Assembly: GCF_000161835.1 (NCBI RefSeq) | Contig: NZ_GG697169.2 | Span: forward strand, 231,832 to 295,831 | Length of the DNA: 64,000 nt | From: Thalassobium sp. R2A62 | Lineage (GTDB): Bacteria > Pseudomonadota > Alphaproteobacteria > Rhodobacterales > Rhodobacteraceae | Direction: 5' to 3' | Shown here: positions 24,107 to 33,516 of the stretch, one piece after another | How the letters are laid out: the number at the start of each line of letters is the position of its first letter | Numbering within the stretch: the stretch's first letter is position 1 | Notes under the pieces: model-generated | Databases searched by the model: none | Seen by the model: only the letters and a program-made list of their open reading frames with translations | What the model was told of the DNA's origin: nothing | Position numbers and translations under genes: made by a program

Positions 24107-25369
24107 TTACGCCTTGCCCTTCCAAGGAACCAAAAGGCGTTCGGCGTAGCGCATCAACATGTCGATGCCAAAGCCGATCACACCAATCAAGATGATGCCC
24201 ATGATCACAATGTCAGTGTTCTGGAACTTGGCCGCGGTCATGATCATCATACCTGCACCTTGCGATGCAGCGACGAGTTCTGCGGCAACAACCGTACCCC
24301 AACAAACACCCATCGCAACGCGTGCACCGGTAAAGATCTCGGGCAGTGAGTTCGGGATGATCACGTGACGCATCAGTTGCCATTTGCTGGCACCCAATGA
24401 ATAGGCCGCGTGTACCTTACTGATGTTCACACCAGAGACACCTGAACGGGCTGCAATCGCCATGATCCAGAGTGCGGCAAGGAACAGAAGAATGATCTTA
24501 CCGCTTTCTCCGATACCGAACCAGATGATGACCAGTGGGATCAACGCAAGCGGCGGCACAGGGCGCATGAATTCAACGATTGGATCGAACCAACCGCGGA
24601 ACCAATTGCTCAGGCCCATGGCATAGCCTAGTGGGATACCGATCAACGCACCGAAGAAGAAGCCGACGACCACGCGGAATAGCGAGTAACCGAGGTGCTC
24701 CCAAAGGCTAAAGTCACGGAAACCTTCTTTGGCAATTTTGAGCGTCCGGCTCCAAACTGTTTCAGGCGAAGGAAGATACAGAGGCTGCATCTGCCACCCT
24801 TTGGATGGGACAAAGTTTGGTGTTCCCTTGTCCGACAAGGTGACTTCACCGCCGTCTACTTCGACAGTACCACCGCGTTTGATTGGTTCGCCATTGATGG
24901 CGACAACGACCGCACCGTCCGATTTGGTAATGTCATCGTTGCTATCAACACGCACGAGAGCCGAGCGCCATTGTGCAACGGTCGCGGTATCGTTTTTAGC
25001 AAAACCGTCACCGGGTTCGACTTCTACAGGATCTGGATCCTCGGCACGGGGGTGCACGATGAACGTCACCGTCGCATCGTCGCGCTCACCGTTTGCTTCG
25101 GCTGAGTATGTAAAGGACGTCTGTCCTTCAAACGGGGCCGGAGCGTGTAGAAAACGCGGGATCAGAGCGGAGCCTGTGAACATGCCCCAAAGCAGGAACA
25201 ATGTCAGGACAGAGATGACACCAGCAGCACGGTTAGGGCGTACTGCACTTTCATCACCAAACGTCACTGTCTTGAGCGACGTATAGTCGGACGCGCTGGC
25301 ACCTTGGATGCGGGTGACTACGAAAAACGCAGTTGCGAAAATCAGGATATATAGAATAAGAGGGATCAT
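24107..25369 (-). CDS. tauC: Taurine-type ABC permease with extracytoplasmic insert
   Basis: The last ~250 residues form a standard SsuC/TauC permease (GYSLFRVVVGFFFGALIGIPLGYA and the EAA loop around GASKWQLMRHVIIPNSLPEI). The first ~165 residues are extra: a helix at 1-20, a second at about 50-70, then roughly 95 polar residues (FTYSAEANGERDD to MQPLYLPSP) that would lie outside the membrane. Usual TauC is about 275 residues; this is 420. The gene overlaps tauB by 4 bp. It is likely to import taurine or a related sulfonate. Confidence 0.85.
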   Translation of the reverse strand: MIPLILYILIFATAFFVVTRIQGASASDYTSLKTVTFGDESAVRPNRAAGVISVLTLFLLWGMFTGSALIPRFLHAPAPFEGQTSFTYSAEANGERDDATVTFIVHPRAEDPDPVEVEPGDGFAKNDTATVAQWRSALVRVDSNDDITKSDGAVVVAINGEPIKRGGTVEVDGGEVTLSDKGTPNFVPSKGWQMQPLYLPSPETVWSRTLKIAKEGFRDFSLWEHLGYSLFRVVVGFFFGALIGIPLGYAMGLSNWFRGWFDPIVEFMRPVPPLALIPLVIIWFGIGESGKIILLFLAALWIMAIAARSGVSGVNISKVHAAYSLGASKWQLMRHVIIPNSLPEIFTGARVAMGVCWGTVVAAELVAASQGAGMMIMTAAKFQNTDIVIMGIILIGVIGFGIDMLMRYAERLLVPWKGKA

Positions 25370-26172
25370 GATCCTGTCTCCGTACGGCCCATAATTTCTT
25401 CTTCCATGTCCCAGATCATCGATAGGATCTCTTCGCGACGCGGATTGAATTCGGGGTGCTTCTTGACCTCACGTAGGTCTGCTCCGACGCCAAGTTCGGC
25501 GAACGGCAATTGATATTCGGTGTGGATACGACCGGGACGGGGCGCCATAACAATCAGACGCTCGCCCAGCAGCAATGCTTCTTCGACCGAGTGGGTGATC
25601 AAGATGATCGTCTTGCCGGTCTCTTTCCATAGCTTTAGCACAAGAGACTGCATCTTTTCACGAGTCAACGCGTCCAACGCACCGAGTGGCTCGTCCATCA
25701 AGATGACGTCGGGCTCGTTGGCGAGGCAGCGGGCCAAAGCCACACGTTGCTGCATGCCGCCAGACAGTTCGTAGACCATCTTTTCCTTAAAGTCCTGAAG
25801 GCCGACGATATCGAGCAAGTTATCAACTTCGGAATTATAATCCGAGGCAGGTTTGCCAGCCATGCGAGGGCCAAAGCTCACGTTGTCACGGACGGACATC
25901 CATTCGAACAAAGCGCCCTGTTGGAACACCATCCCACGTTCGGCATCGGGGCCGGTGATCTGTTTGCCGTTCAGCATAAGTTTACCGCCGGTGGGGGCCA
26001 GAAAGCCGGCCACAATATTTAGCAATGTTGTCTTGCCGCAACCCGAAGGTCCGAGCACGCTGAGCAGCTCGCCTTCTTTCAGGTCCAGCGAAACGTTCTC
26101 AAGCGCTTGGACAGCTCCACCATTTGGGAGCTCAAAGCGCATTGATAGATTGTCTATGGATAAACCGGTCAT
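25366..26172 (-). CDS. tauB: Taurine-type ABC ATP-binding protein
   Basis: The 268-residue protein has Walker A GPSGCGKTT, signature LSGGMQQRVALARCL and Walker B VILMDEPLGALD, of the NrtD/SsuB/TauB class. The ATG at 26172 (MTGLSIDN) is the family start; in-frame codons up to 26223 lie beyond it. It supplies energy to the permease encoded downstream. A hairpin separates it from tauA. Confidence 0.88.
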   Translation of the reverse strand: MTGLSIDNLSMRFELPNGGAVQALENVSLDLKEGELLSVLGPSGCGKTTLLNIVAGFLAPTGGKLMLNGKQITGPDAERGMVFQQGALFEWMSVRDNVSFGPRMAGKPASDYNSEVDNLLDIVGLQDFKEKMVYELSGGMQQRVALARCLANEPDVILMDEPLGALDALTREKMQSLVLKLWKETGKTIILITHSVEEALLLGERLIVMAPRPGRIHTEYQLPFAELGVGADLREVKKHPEFNPRREEILSMIWDMEEEIMGRTETGS

Positions 26173-26242
26173 TTTGTCCCCTATTGCACGCAGCTCGCAG
26201 GTTATGTCCCGGGCGCAGCGCAAAAATTATTCAATAGTAGCG

Positions 26243-26273
26243 AAAGGCCCGACGCAGAACGCGCCGGGCCTTT
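26243..26273 (-). terminator. Intra-operon hairpin between tauA and tauB
   Basis: AAAGGCCCG (26243-26251) and CGGGCCTTT (26265-26273) form a perfect 9-bp stem 10 bp after the tauA stop. On the minus strand it is followed by mixed AT sequence rather than a clean T-run. Such hairpins commonly stabilise the binding-protein message or give partial termination, so that the binding protein outnumbers the membrane parts. Confidence 0.65.
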
Positions 26274-26282
26274 GCGTTTGGT

Positions 26283-27281
26283 TTACATGCTTGCCGCGGA
26301 CTGAAGTGGACCGAGGTTTACAGTGCCTTCGTAGCTGTCGAGCGAGCTATCGATCGAGCCGGACTCGACGAATACGTCTGCAACGCCTTTCATGAAGGCC
26401 GCAGCGTTTCCGCCCAACCAAGCGTCAGACAGCTGCTCTTCAACTGTTGGGAACTTGAATGTCGACAGCGAAGCTGCAGTCGCTTCAACGTCCATACCAG
26501 ACTCCTTAGCGATCACTGCCAGCATCTCATCGGAACCGTCAGCAGCCCAAGAAGCGTTTGCTTCAGCAGTTACAGCAAGGAACTTAGCGACTGTTTCGCC
26601 GTTCTCTGCAATGTAGTCAGCAGGTGCTGTTGTGACGTCAAACACTAGGATGCCCAGTGCTTCTTTTTCTGCACCAGTCAACAGAACGTTGCCGCTCTCT
26701 TTCATTGTGTTCAGGGCGCCGCCCCAACCACAAGCGAAGTCAACGTCGCCTTGGCTTAGTGCAGCAGCGCCTTCAGCAGGTGCCATGTCAACAACAGTCA
26801 ACGAGCCCAGAGCAACACCGAAGTGGTCCATCTGGCGCAAGAAGCCGTAGTGAGCAGCTGTACCCAGTGGTACGGCAACTTTTTTGCCCGCCAGCTCAGC
26901 CGCCGATGCAGCGTCGATCTCGAGGCCCGAGTTTACAACGCAGTTGTCGTTGTCCGAGTAGGACACAGCAACGTCAACGATCTGGATGTCCTGACCGCCT
27001 GATGCAGCAACAACGAAAGGTGGAACACCCTGAGATACGGACAGCTGAACGTCGCCAGATGCCATAGCTGCGGACATTGCAGTACCTGTGTCGAACGAGA
27101 CCCAGTTCACTTTTACGCCGAGCGCTTCGTCATATGCACCAGAGGCTTTTGCTGCCAAGAACGGCATTGGCCACTCGAGGAAATAGCCAACAGTGATTTC
27201 ACCATGGCCACCGGCCATAACCGTTGTGCCGGACAGAGCAGCGACAGCGCCGAGGACCGTACCCAAAATTGCTTTTTTCAT
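26283..27281 (-). CDS. tauA: Taurine-type ABC substrate-binding protein
   Basis: The 332-residue protein has a signal peptide (about 1-23, ending VMAGG) and a TauA/SsuA periplasmic-binding fold (ITVGYFLEWPMPFLAAKA, FDTGTAMSAAMASGDVQL, VAVPLGTAAHYGFLRQMDHFG). It binds a sulfonate such as taurine in the periplasm. A GGGAG ribosome-binding site precedes the ATG. It is the promoter-proximal gene of the operon. No tauR, tpa or tauXY gene for taurine catabolism is adjacent. Confidence 0.87.
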   Translation of the reverse strand: MKKAILGTVLGAVAALSGTTVMAGGHGEITVGYFLEWPMPFLAAKASGAYDEALGVKVNWVSFDTGTAMSAAMASGDVQLSVSQGVPPFVVAASGGQDIQIVDVAVSYSDNDNCVVNSGLEIDAASAAELAGKKVAVPLGTAAHYGFLRQMDHFGVALGSLTVVDMAPAEGAAALSQGDVDFACGWGGALNTMKESGNVLLTGAEKEALGILVFDVTTAPADYIAENGETVAKFLAVTAEANASWAADGSDEMLAVIAKESGMDVEATAASLSTFKFPTVEEQLSDAWLGGNAAAFMKGVADVFVESGSIDSSLDSYEGTVNLGPLQSAASM

Positions 27282-27785
27282 CTTGTTCTCCCTGAACTAT
27301 CCTTTGGCGTACGGGCACCGGACAGTTTCAATTTTGTAAAACCCGCATTTCGAAGTGCGTGACTAAGGTTGAGACATTCATCCCGTCACACAATTTCTAG
27401 GCACATCAGGCAGTCATGCGCAACAAGTTGCCTTGATTGAGTTTGCGTGACACATGATAGGAATAGCCTCTGAATTGTGCCCAAGTGGTCCCAAAATGCG
27501 GAGATTCATTAGAGAAACTCGCAAAAATTGGGCGGGTTGGTCAAAATCAACATCTAAACTGGCCTTAGAACTGACCCATTCTGGCCCTATAAAGGCCGTT
27601 GGCAAAAGCCTGCACAGTGCGGAATATTTTCGCTCAATGTTTTAGATCGCATAGGAAACCGTCATCACAAGCAGACAAGGTGCGGCACGGTTCATGCAGA
27701 GGGTGCCAACGCTGGAATCGCAGAAATTCAGAATGACGATCCATCGTTTGATTTTTGTTTTGAAGCAGATCAGCGCTTGGGCCAC
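27282..27785. other. Intergenic region without recognised gene
   Basis: This 504-bp gap carries the tauA promoter on its left side. The short frames it contains have no family resemblance and no ribosome-binding sites. I see no hairpin, repeat or RNA gene that I can support. Confidence 0.5.
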
Positions 27786-28367
27786 TCAATGCGTCTGGTT
27801 GTGCTTCAGGCGGGCTAACATGTGTTCGACAGACGCTGTAAACAGTGAGGGGTCTCGTTGGGCTCTGGCGGCCAGCTGTCCACCTTCGAGCAAAGCAAGG
27901 GTTGCTGCAGCTTCTGATCTGGGATCGCTGACGCCCGCGATGCTGTTATCATGTTGTCCCGCTTGGAACACGTCGCGCAGCCACTGTCTGAGGTCTGTCC
28001 GGAACGCACAAATCTCGGTCAATGCAGCGCCCGACAGGCTATCTCGGCTCGCTGAAAACGCGACACACAAACACATGCTTGCCCCGTCTTGAAGCGCATC
28101 ATGATAGACATCAACCAATGCCCTCAATCGTCCGGCACCCGTTTCGTGGCTTTGATCGATGTCATTTCGGAGCTTTTTGAAATGCGCGCAATACTGCTGA
28201 AGCAAAGCGACTGACAGGGTCTCTTTGGTCGGAAAGTGATGATGGACACTGGCTTTGCGAATGCCGACCTCTTGCGCCAGATCGGCATAACTGAACCCAT
28301 CAAACCCTCGTGCCCGTGCAACACGTTCTGCGGCTTGCAACAATGCTGTTTTGGTATCAGGACTCAT
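27786..28367 (-). CDS. TetR/AcrR-family regulator
   Basis: From the ATG at 28367 the protein is 193 residues with an N-terminal TetR HTH (about 5-50; GFSYADLAQEVGIRKASVHHHFPTKE) and a helical ligand domain. Its ATG overlaps the stop of the amine oxidase (ATGA), so it is the last gene of a three-gene operon. It probably represses that operon through the palindrome at 30145-30160. The longer upstream frame is part of the neighbouring gene read in another frame. Confidence 0.85.
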   Translation of the reverse strand: MSPDTKTALLQAAERVARARGFDGFSYADLAQEVGIRKASVHHHFPTKETLSVALLQQYCAHFKKLRNDIDQSHETGAGRLRALVDVYHDALQDGASMCLCVAFSASRDSLSGAALTEICAFRTDLRQWLRDVFQAGQHDNSIAGVSDPRSEAAATLALLEGGQLAARAQRDPSLFTASVEHMLARLKHNQTH

Positions 28368-29452
28368 GAGTCTACCTTTTCGGACAAGAGCGTGGCGGCT
28401 GTATTTTCTGCAGCCTCTAATGCGCCTTCGATGTATCCACCGAACTGGGGGGCGACCTCGGTTCCCGAGAAATGTAGCGCACCAGCCCACAGATTTTGCA
28501 TCGCGTCAGGCAATCCATAGGTTGGGTGCGCAAAAAGCGGTTCGAGATCTGCTTGCGTCGAAGTGTGAGGGTCAAACGCCCAATCTTTGACAAAGAGCTC
28601 GTTCGGATCGGCAGCCTTGGGGCCAAACAGTCGCTCAAATTGCCGTTTCAGATGCTCGCGTAACAGCGCCTCGTCTTTTCGTCCTTGGGGCGGAACGCCA
28701 ATGAAGCCGAACAATGCGTAGGGCCCGTGATCGGCAGGAGACGCGTCGTGGACTTCGACCATTGGGCCAACTCGGCTGTGGGCATCGCCAGAGAATCCAG
28801 CCTCTCGCCAAAACGGCGTGTCGTAAACGGCCAGTGCTTTTGCCTGACCTGCCATCCAAGTTGCGATGTTGCTCATTGCGTTGGTCGCCGCAATGGGCAA
28901 GGGCGGCGTGAATGTCAGTGTGGCTGCAAGCCTAGGAGGCAGGGCGAAAACAACGTGATCGGCGACAATACTATCCCCTGATGCAAGCGTGACGCGGCAC
29001 CTTTCGTTTTCGCGAGACACCGCAGTCACTTGGGACTGCAAATGCAACCGCTCAGGGGGCAGTGCTGCGACCAAGGCGTGGATCAGCGCAGCGAGCCCGT
29101 TGTCCAAGCGGTATGATCCACGCATCGACGCAAAGCCACGCTCGCGGTGAACCTGTCTGGCCTGATCCTCAAATGTCAGTGTTCCGTCGTAGAATTGCTC
29201 GAACACAGACAGACCAAACCGTTCGATCATCCGGGCGATCCGAGGTTGACCGTCCCAAAACCACGCAGGCCCCATGTCGAAACCACCAGCACCAAATTGC
29301 TGTGTCAGAATGCGGCCGCCAAACCGGTCACGCGCTTCAAGCACGACAAAGTCTTCGCCTGCGGTCGCGAGGATATCAGCAAGCGCTAGTCCTGAAAGGC
29401 CGCCACCTATGATGACGGTTCCAGTTTGGTCCGCGAGGCGGTGATTGTTCAT
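28364..29452 (-). CDS. FAD-dependent amine oxidase (flavin monoamine oxidase family)
   Basis: The 362-residue protein opens with an FAD dinucleotide-binding motif ([20 protein letters not shown]) and the linked [10 protein letters not shown] motif. It ends with the amine-oxidase C-terminal FAD contact region ([25 protein letters not shown]). It should oxidise an amine or amine-like substrate in the cytosol to an imine with release of peroxide. The ATG at 29452 overlaps the cupin stop. The substrate cannot be inferred. Confidence 0.85.
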   Translation of the reverse strand: MNNHRLADQTGTVIIGGGLSGLALADILATAGEDFVVLEARDRFGGRILTQQFGAGGFDMGPAWFWDGQPRIARMIERFGLSVFEQFYDGTLTFEDQARQVHRERGFASMRGSYRLDNGLAALIHALVAALPPERLHLQSQVTAVSRENERCRVTLASGDSIVADHVVFALPPRLAATLTFTPPLPIAATNAMSNIATWMAGQAKALAVYDTPFWREAGFSGDAHSRVGPMVEVHDASPADHGPYALFGFIGVPPQGRKDEALLREHLKRQFERLFGPKAADPNELFVKDWAFDPHTSTQADLEPLFAHPTYGLPDAMQNLWAGALHFSGTEVAPQFGGYIEGALEAAENTAATLLSEKVDS

Positions 29453-30117
29453 GGGGCGGGGGCTTTGGCAAACGGGAGATGCCCGGTTTTGAGCCAAAGG
29501 GTTGCGCCCTCTGGTCCGGCTTGGACCTCAAGCGGCGCACCGTTTGGCAGGCGAAGCCATGCTCCGCGTCCCAATGTTTCGTTGCTCTCAACCACGGATC
29601 CGCTCAATACCAGAATCTCTGTCCCGCCGGTGTCCGAATTGCTGAACGCGGCACCCACATCCAATGCGCAATAGCTCACGTTTTCGCGGTCATCACGGTG
29701 CAGCTCGGCGCTGGCAATACCATCAACAGAGCTGCCTACAAGATCGGCCATCGTCTTTCGGAACTGGGTGCGATCCTCCATGTCGAACTGCCAGAGCTTT
29801 ACAAAAATTGTACAGCCTTCGTCAGAGCGGGGGGTGTGCGACGTCGTCGGAGGATTGCGTACGTATGTTCCGGCAGGGTAATCGCCGTGTTCGTCTTGGA
29901 ACACTCCATCAAGAACGATGAATTCCTCACCGCCAGTGTGCGTGTGCGCAGAAAATGCACTGTTAGGTGCATAGCGGACGATGGTTGTGGCGCGGGCGAC
30001 TTCACCACCGATGCGGTCGAGCATCCGCCTGTCGACCCCAGGCATAGGTGAGGCGATCCAGTCGGTTTGTTCTGAATGCACGACAATGCGGCTGTCAAAA
30101 TCTGTGTTGAGGTCCAT
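29449..30117 (-). CDS. ChrR-like double-cupin protein
   Basis: The 222-residue protein holds two cupin halves. The first (about 35-110) has a [16 protein letters not shown] metal-binding motif; the second (about 135-205) is degenerate ([12 protein letters not shown]). It resembles the cupin part of ChrR anti-sigma factors and anti-oxidant cupins, but lacks the ChrR zinc-binding N-terminus and no sigma factor is adjacent. It is first gene of the operon; a possible role is sensing or handling reactive products of the amine oxidase. Confidence 0.8.
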   Translation of the reverse strand: MDLNTDFDSRIVVHSEQTDWIASPMPGVDRRMLDRIGGEVARATTIVRYAPNSAFSAHTHTGGEEFIVLDGVFQDEHGDYPAGTYVRNPPTTSHTPRSDEGCTIFVKLWQFDMEDRTQFRKTMADLVGSSVDGIASAELHRDDRENVSYCALDVGAAFSNSDTGGTEILVLSGSVVESNETLGRGAWLRLPNGAPLEVQAGPEGATLWLKTGHLPFAKAPAP

Positions 30118-30144
30118 TTCGCTCTCTTATGTCTTGTTTGCCTT

Positions 30145-30160
30145 TACCTACCAGTAGGTA
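30145..30160. promoter_or_regulatory. Palindromic TetR-type operator
   Basis: TACCTAC-CA-GTAGGTA is a perfect 7-bp inverted repeat with a 2-bp centre, 28 bp upstream of the cupin ATG. This form is typical of self-regulating TetR proteins, and the operon ends in a tetR-type gene. Confidence 0.72.
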
Positions 30161-30197
30161 GGGATTTATCAAATAACAAATCTGTGACGGCTTGCGT

Positions 30198-31307
30198 TTA
30201 AAGAATTGTCATCAATGGGGTGGTGGTTGCGAGGTCTTCAGACAACACGATTACGTTCTCGATGCGTTGGCCAACCAATTGCCTAAGAGCAGGCTTCGCA
30301 ATGACGGCCGCTGGGGTAGAGGTCGCCATCCGCAAGGCCGTGCCAAGAGAAACACCAACACTATCCACCAAACGTTTGACGGCCTCATGCAGGGTCAGGT
30401 GCGCGCCTGCCAAATTTCCGGCCGAGTTTACGAGCCGGCCGTCAGCCTGTGTTATGGTTTGCCCATAGAGGACAAAGTGATCCGGCCCACCGACTGTCGC
30501 CATTGCGTCTGACACGGCAAAGGCGCGGTTTTGGCCCGCAACTGCGTTTAGCGCCAGTTTGATCATGCGGTCGTCGACATGATGTCCGTCACAAATCATC
30601 CCGAAATGAGCGTCTGAAGCTAACAAGGCACCGACCGCACCCGGCGCGCGCCCTTGCATCTGCGACATTGCGTTAAATAGGTGGGTGCCACATCGCGCAC
30701 CTGCACTCAGCGCGGCGTCAATTTCACCAGCGGTTGCATCTGTATGGCCGAGAGATACGATCGCGCCGAGATTGGTCAGGTCACTGATATCAGCTGTCGT
30801 CGCAGCCTCTGGGGCAACCGTAATCATCACCGGCACATCATGTGCACGAAGCGCGCGGACGCAGTCCAAGGTTCTTTCATCCATTGGACGAATGAATTCT
30901 GAGGCGTGAGTGCCGCGCCGTGCCTGTGCAATGTGGGGCCCTTCGATGTGCAATCCCAGCAGCCCGTCTTGTCCAATGCACGCGATCGCGGCTTGGACGG
31001 CGCGGTCTAGCACGTCAGGGTGATCGGTAATCACCGTTGGTAGAATCGCCGTTGTGCCATGTTTGCGATGTGCGGCTGCAATCGTGAGAAATCCATCTGG
31101 TGTGGGGGTCGTATTGACCATGACGCCACCACCCCCGTTGACTTGGAGGTCTACAAATCCGGGCGAAACGCATCCAGCAAGTTGGCGCGCCTGTGGTGTT
31201 GCGTCGACAATTTCGGCAATCCTACCATTCGAGATGCGGAACCCAGCATCACGTTGCAAGTGCAGCCCGTCGAACAAGGCGTTCGGTTTAAAAATCCTGT
31301 CATTCAT
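30198..31307 (-). CDS. nagA: N-acetylglucosamine-6-phosphate deacetylase
   Basis: From the ATG at 31307 the protein is 369 residues, the normal NagA size. It contains PGFVDLQVNGGGG, the metal-ligand Glu in LHIEGPHI, the His-containing GHTDATAGEI and THLFNAMS, and the catalytic Asp in AVSDAMA. It deacetylates GlcNAc-6-phosphate to glucosamine-6-phosphate in the cytosol. The gene overlaps the upstream ROK kinase by 8 bp, so the two encode successive steps of amino-sugar use. No nagB or transporter is adjacent. Confidence 0.92.
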   Translation of the reverse strand: MNDRIFKPNALFDGLHLQRDAGFRISNGRIAEIVDATPQARQLAGCVSPGFVDLQVNGGGGVMVNTTPTPDGFLTIAAAHRKHGTTAILPTVITDHPDVLDRAVQAAIACIGQDGLLGLHIEGPHIAQARRGTHASEFIRPMDERTLDCVRALRAHDVPVMITVAPEAATTADISDLTNLGAIVSLGHTDATAGEIDAALSAGARCGTHLFNAMSQMQGRAPGAVGALLASDAHFGMICDGHHVDDRMIKLALNAVAGQNRAFAVSDAMATVGGPDHFVLYGQTITQADGRLVNSAGNLAGAHLTLHEAVKRLVDSVGVSLGTALRMATSTPAAVIAKPALRQLVGQRIENVIVLSEDLATTTPLMTIL

Positions 31308-32205
31308 TGGTTTGTGCCTGCCATGCGGCATAGGCCGCACCTCGTGCGCCACTGGCGTCGCCACCTTCGGCACATACAACAGGGGGATGCGGGAACGTCC
31401 CTATTTGGATTGTCTGTGCCGCATGCATGAGTTCGTTTGCCAAGCCGTCGATCTGGCTTAGCCCACCGCCCAAGACAATCACATCGGGATCGATGGTTAG
31501 TGTCAGTGTCTGGATAAGCTCGGCGGCGATTGCGCACCATGCGGTCCAAACTCTGTGCATATCGCCCGTGCGTCGTTGGGCGATGTTAGTAGGTGTCAGA
31601 TCTAGACCGGCGATGATTTGGGCAATTTTCTGTAGGCCGGGGCCAGAGAGATAGCTTTCAAAACATCCATCGCGCCCGCATCCACAGGGCAGGATAGGCA
31701 GGTCATAGTTTGCGATTACGTGCGCCGGTGCCGCGATATGTCCGAACTCTCCAGCCAACCCAGAAGGGCCGCCCGCGAGGCGCTTATCAATGCAAACACC
31801 GCCACCCAATCCTGTGCCTAGGATGACGGCCGCAACTGTGCGGTGCGCACAGCCAGCACCAAATACGGCTTCCGACATGGTGAATGCATCGGCATCATTT
31901 AGATAGGAAATCGGCCGCCCGATTGCCGCATGAATATCGCGGGGCATAGGCATGTTGTTTGCGGCAAGATTGGCGGCAATGATCAGGTCTGTCTGCGGGT
32001 GGAACACACCAGCCGCGCCAATCCCAACCGGCAATGGTGTTCCCGATTGCGCGTCCGCCCATGCGATTTGATCTGCTATGGCGGAGACGAGTTCGGGGTA
32101 CGTATCAGGTGTCGCGCAGCGCTGGCGGGCGATTGGCGTCCAAGCGGCATCAAACACCTGACACTCGATCTTGGTTCCGCCAATGTCTAATCCTGCCGCG
32201 ATCAT
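31300..32205 (-). CDS. nagK: ROK-family N-acetylglucosamine kinase
   Basis: The 301-residue protein has the ROK phosphate-binding motif (GLDIGGTKIE), the GLAGEFGHI sugar-binding segment and the zinc motif CGCGRDGC. It would phosphorylate GlcNAc to GlcNAc-6-phosphate, the NagA substrate. The ATG at 32205 is preferred because codons upstream to 32319 show no homology. The sugar is inferred from the NagA neighbour; ROK kinases also use glucose or N-acetylmannosamine. Confidence 0.85.
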   Translation of the reverse strand: MIAAGLDIGGTKIECQVFDAAWTPIARQRCATPDTYPELVSAIADQIAWADAQSGTPLPVGIGAAGVFHPQTDLIIAANLAANNMPMPRDIHAAIGRPISYLNDADAFTMSEAVFGAGCAHRTVAAVILGTGLGGGVCIDKRLAGGPSGLAGEFGHIAAPAHVIANYDLPILPCGCGRDGCFESYLSGPGLQKIAQIIAGLDLTPTNIAQRRTGDMHRVWTAWCAIAAELIQTLTLTIDPDVIVLGGGLSQIDGLANELMHAAQTIQIGTFPHPPVVCAEGGDASGARGAAYAAWQAQTNE

Positions 32206-32346
32206 ACGTTCTCCTTGCGGCGTCGGGGGCCACTGCTGCACGGGATGTATATCCAAGGCGCTGCAAACTGTCCAAAGCGAATACACTGGTCTTTTGGTTC
32301 GTCGCGGCCTAGTTCCCAAGGCAGGGCTGACCGATAGGATCCTGAT

Positions 32347-33457
32347 ATGAAACTACATTCTAGCGACGACGCCCGCAGGATTGCCAAGCGTAAACTGCCG
32401 TGGATGGTTTTCGACTATATCGACGGTGCCGCTGGCCGCGAAACAGGGGCTGCGCGTAATAGGGCCGCCTTTGACGCAATGACCTGCGCCCCGCATTCTA
32501 CGTGATGTCAGCCAGCGTGATCTAGGGGCAAATGTCTTTGGCACCTCGACAAAGGCACCGTTTGGGATCAGCCCGATGGGTATGTGCAATCTGTCGGCGC
32601 CGGGTGCGGATTTGATGCTGGCTCGGCTCGCTGCGCGCGAACAGGTGCCGCTTGGTGTTTCAACGGTCGCCTCGACGGCAATGGAGTCGCTGATAGAAGA
32701 GGCCGAAGGTCACGCATGGTTCCAGCTCTACTTTAGCGGTGATGGGGTCGGCACGTTCAAGCTTGTCGAACGGGCTAAGGCGGCCGGATATAAAACGATC
32801 GTCCTGACGGTCGATGTGGCGGAGGTTGGGCGACGCCCTCGCGAGTTGCGGCACGGATTTACAATGCCGTTTCGCATTGGCCCAAAACAGTTTCTGGATT
32901 TCGCGGCGCACCCTGTGTGGTCTTTGTCGACTTTGTTCAAAGGCCGTCCTGAGATGGCGAATTTTCAGCGGGACGGCTATGAATTTGACCGTACCGAAAG
33001 CCGCACGAGGGCGGATTGGGACACTTTGCGCCGTCTGCGAGATATGTGGCCAGGCAATCTGGTCGTAAAGGGTGTGTTGGATCCTGACGATGCCGTCGCA
33101 CTGCGGGATGCGGGTGTTGATGCGGTCCAAGTCTCAAGCCACGGCGCCCGCCAGCTTGAAAGCGCACCAGCACCTATTCACGCATTGAGCGCGGTCAGGG
33201 CAGCCGTCGGCCCAGACTACCCGCTGTTTTTTGATAGTGGGCTGCTAGGTGGCGAAGACGTGGTTAAGGCCTACGCGCAGGGGGCTAACTTTGCGTTCCT
33301 TGGGCGCAACCTACAATTCGCGATTACCGCTGGCGGCGAAGAGGGGCTGAGCCAACTGTGGAGCGTACTGCGTGATGAAACGAGCATCACGCTTGCGCAA
33401 ATTGGTGCGACATCCTTGGCCCAGGGACCGTTGGCTGCTTCGCTCTCGTCGGACTAA
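32347..33457 (+). pseudogene. FMN-dependent alpha-hydroxyacid dehydrogenase, frameshifted
   Basis: An ATG at 32347 opens the N-terminus (KLPWMVFDYIDGAAG, the family start). The frame is lost at about 32480-32490 (AFDAMT then a stop at 32504), while the continuation (PRILRDVSQRDLGANVFG) is in the +1 frame and runs to 33457. The second part holds the FMN barrel with STVASTAMESL and the catalytic His in SSHGARQLE. Combined length is about 370 residues, normal for lactate/glycolate/mandelate oxidoreductases. A single indel would explain it; a sequencing error cannot be excluded. Confidence 0.85.
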
Positions 33458-33516
33458 CTGTCTGAACTAACGGTTTTCCACGTGACCACCGGTTCTGGTG
33501 GCTGTGCGCATGGCAA

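Noticed and set aside
27454..27645. Small plus-strand frame in the tauA-tetR gap
   Set aside because: No ribosome-binding site, no homology and unlike the codon use of its neighbours.
33486..33501. Short CCACC/GGTGG hairpin as terminator
   Set aside because: Only five base pairs and no T-run; too weak to support.
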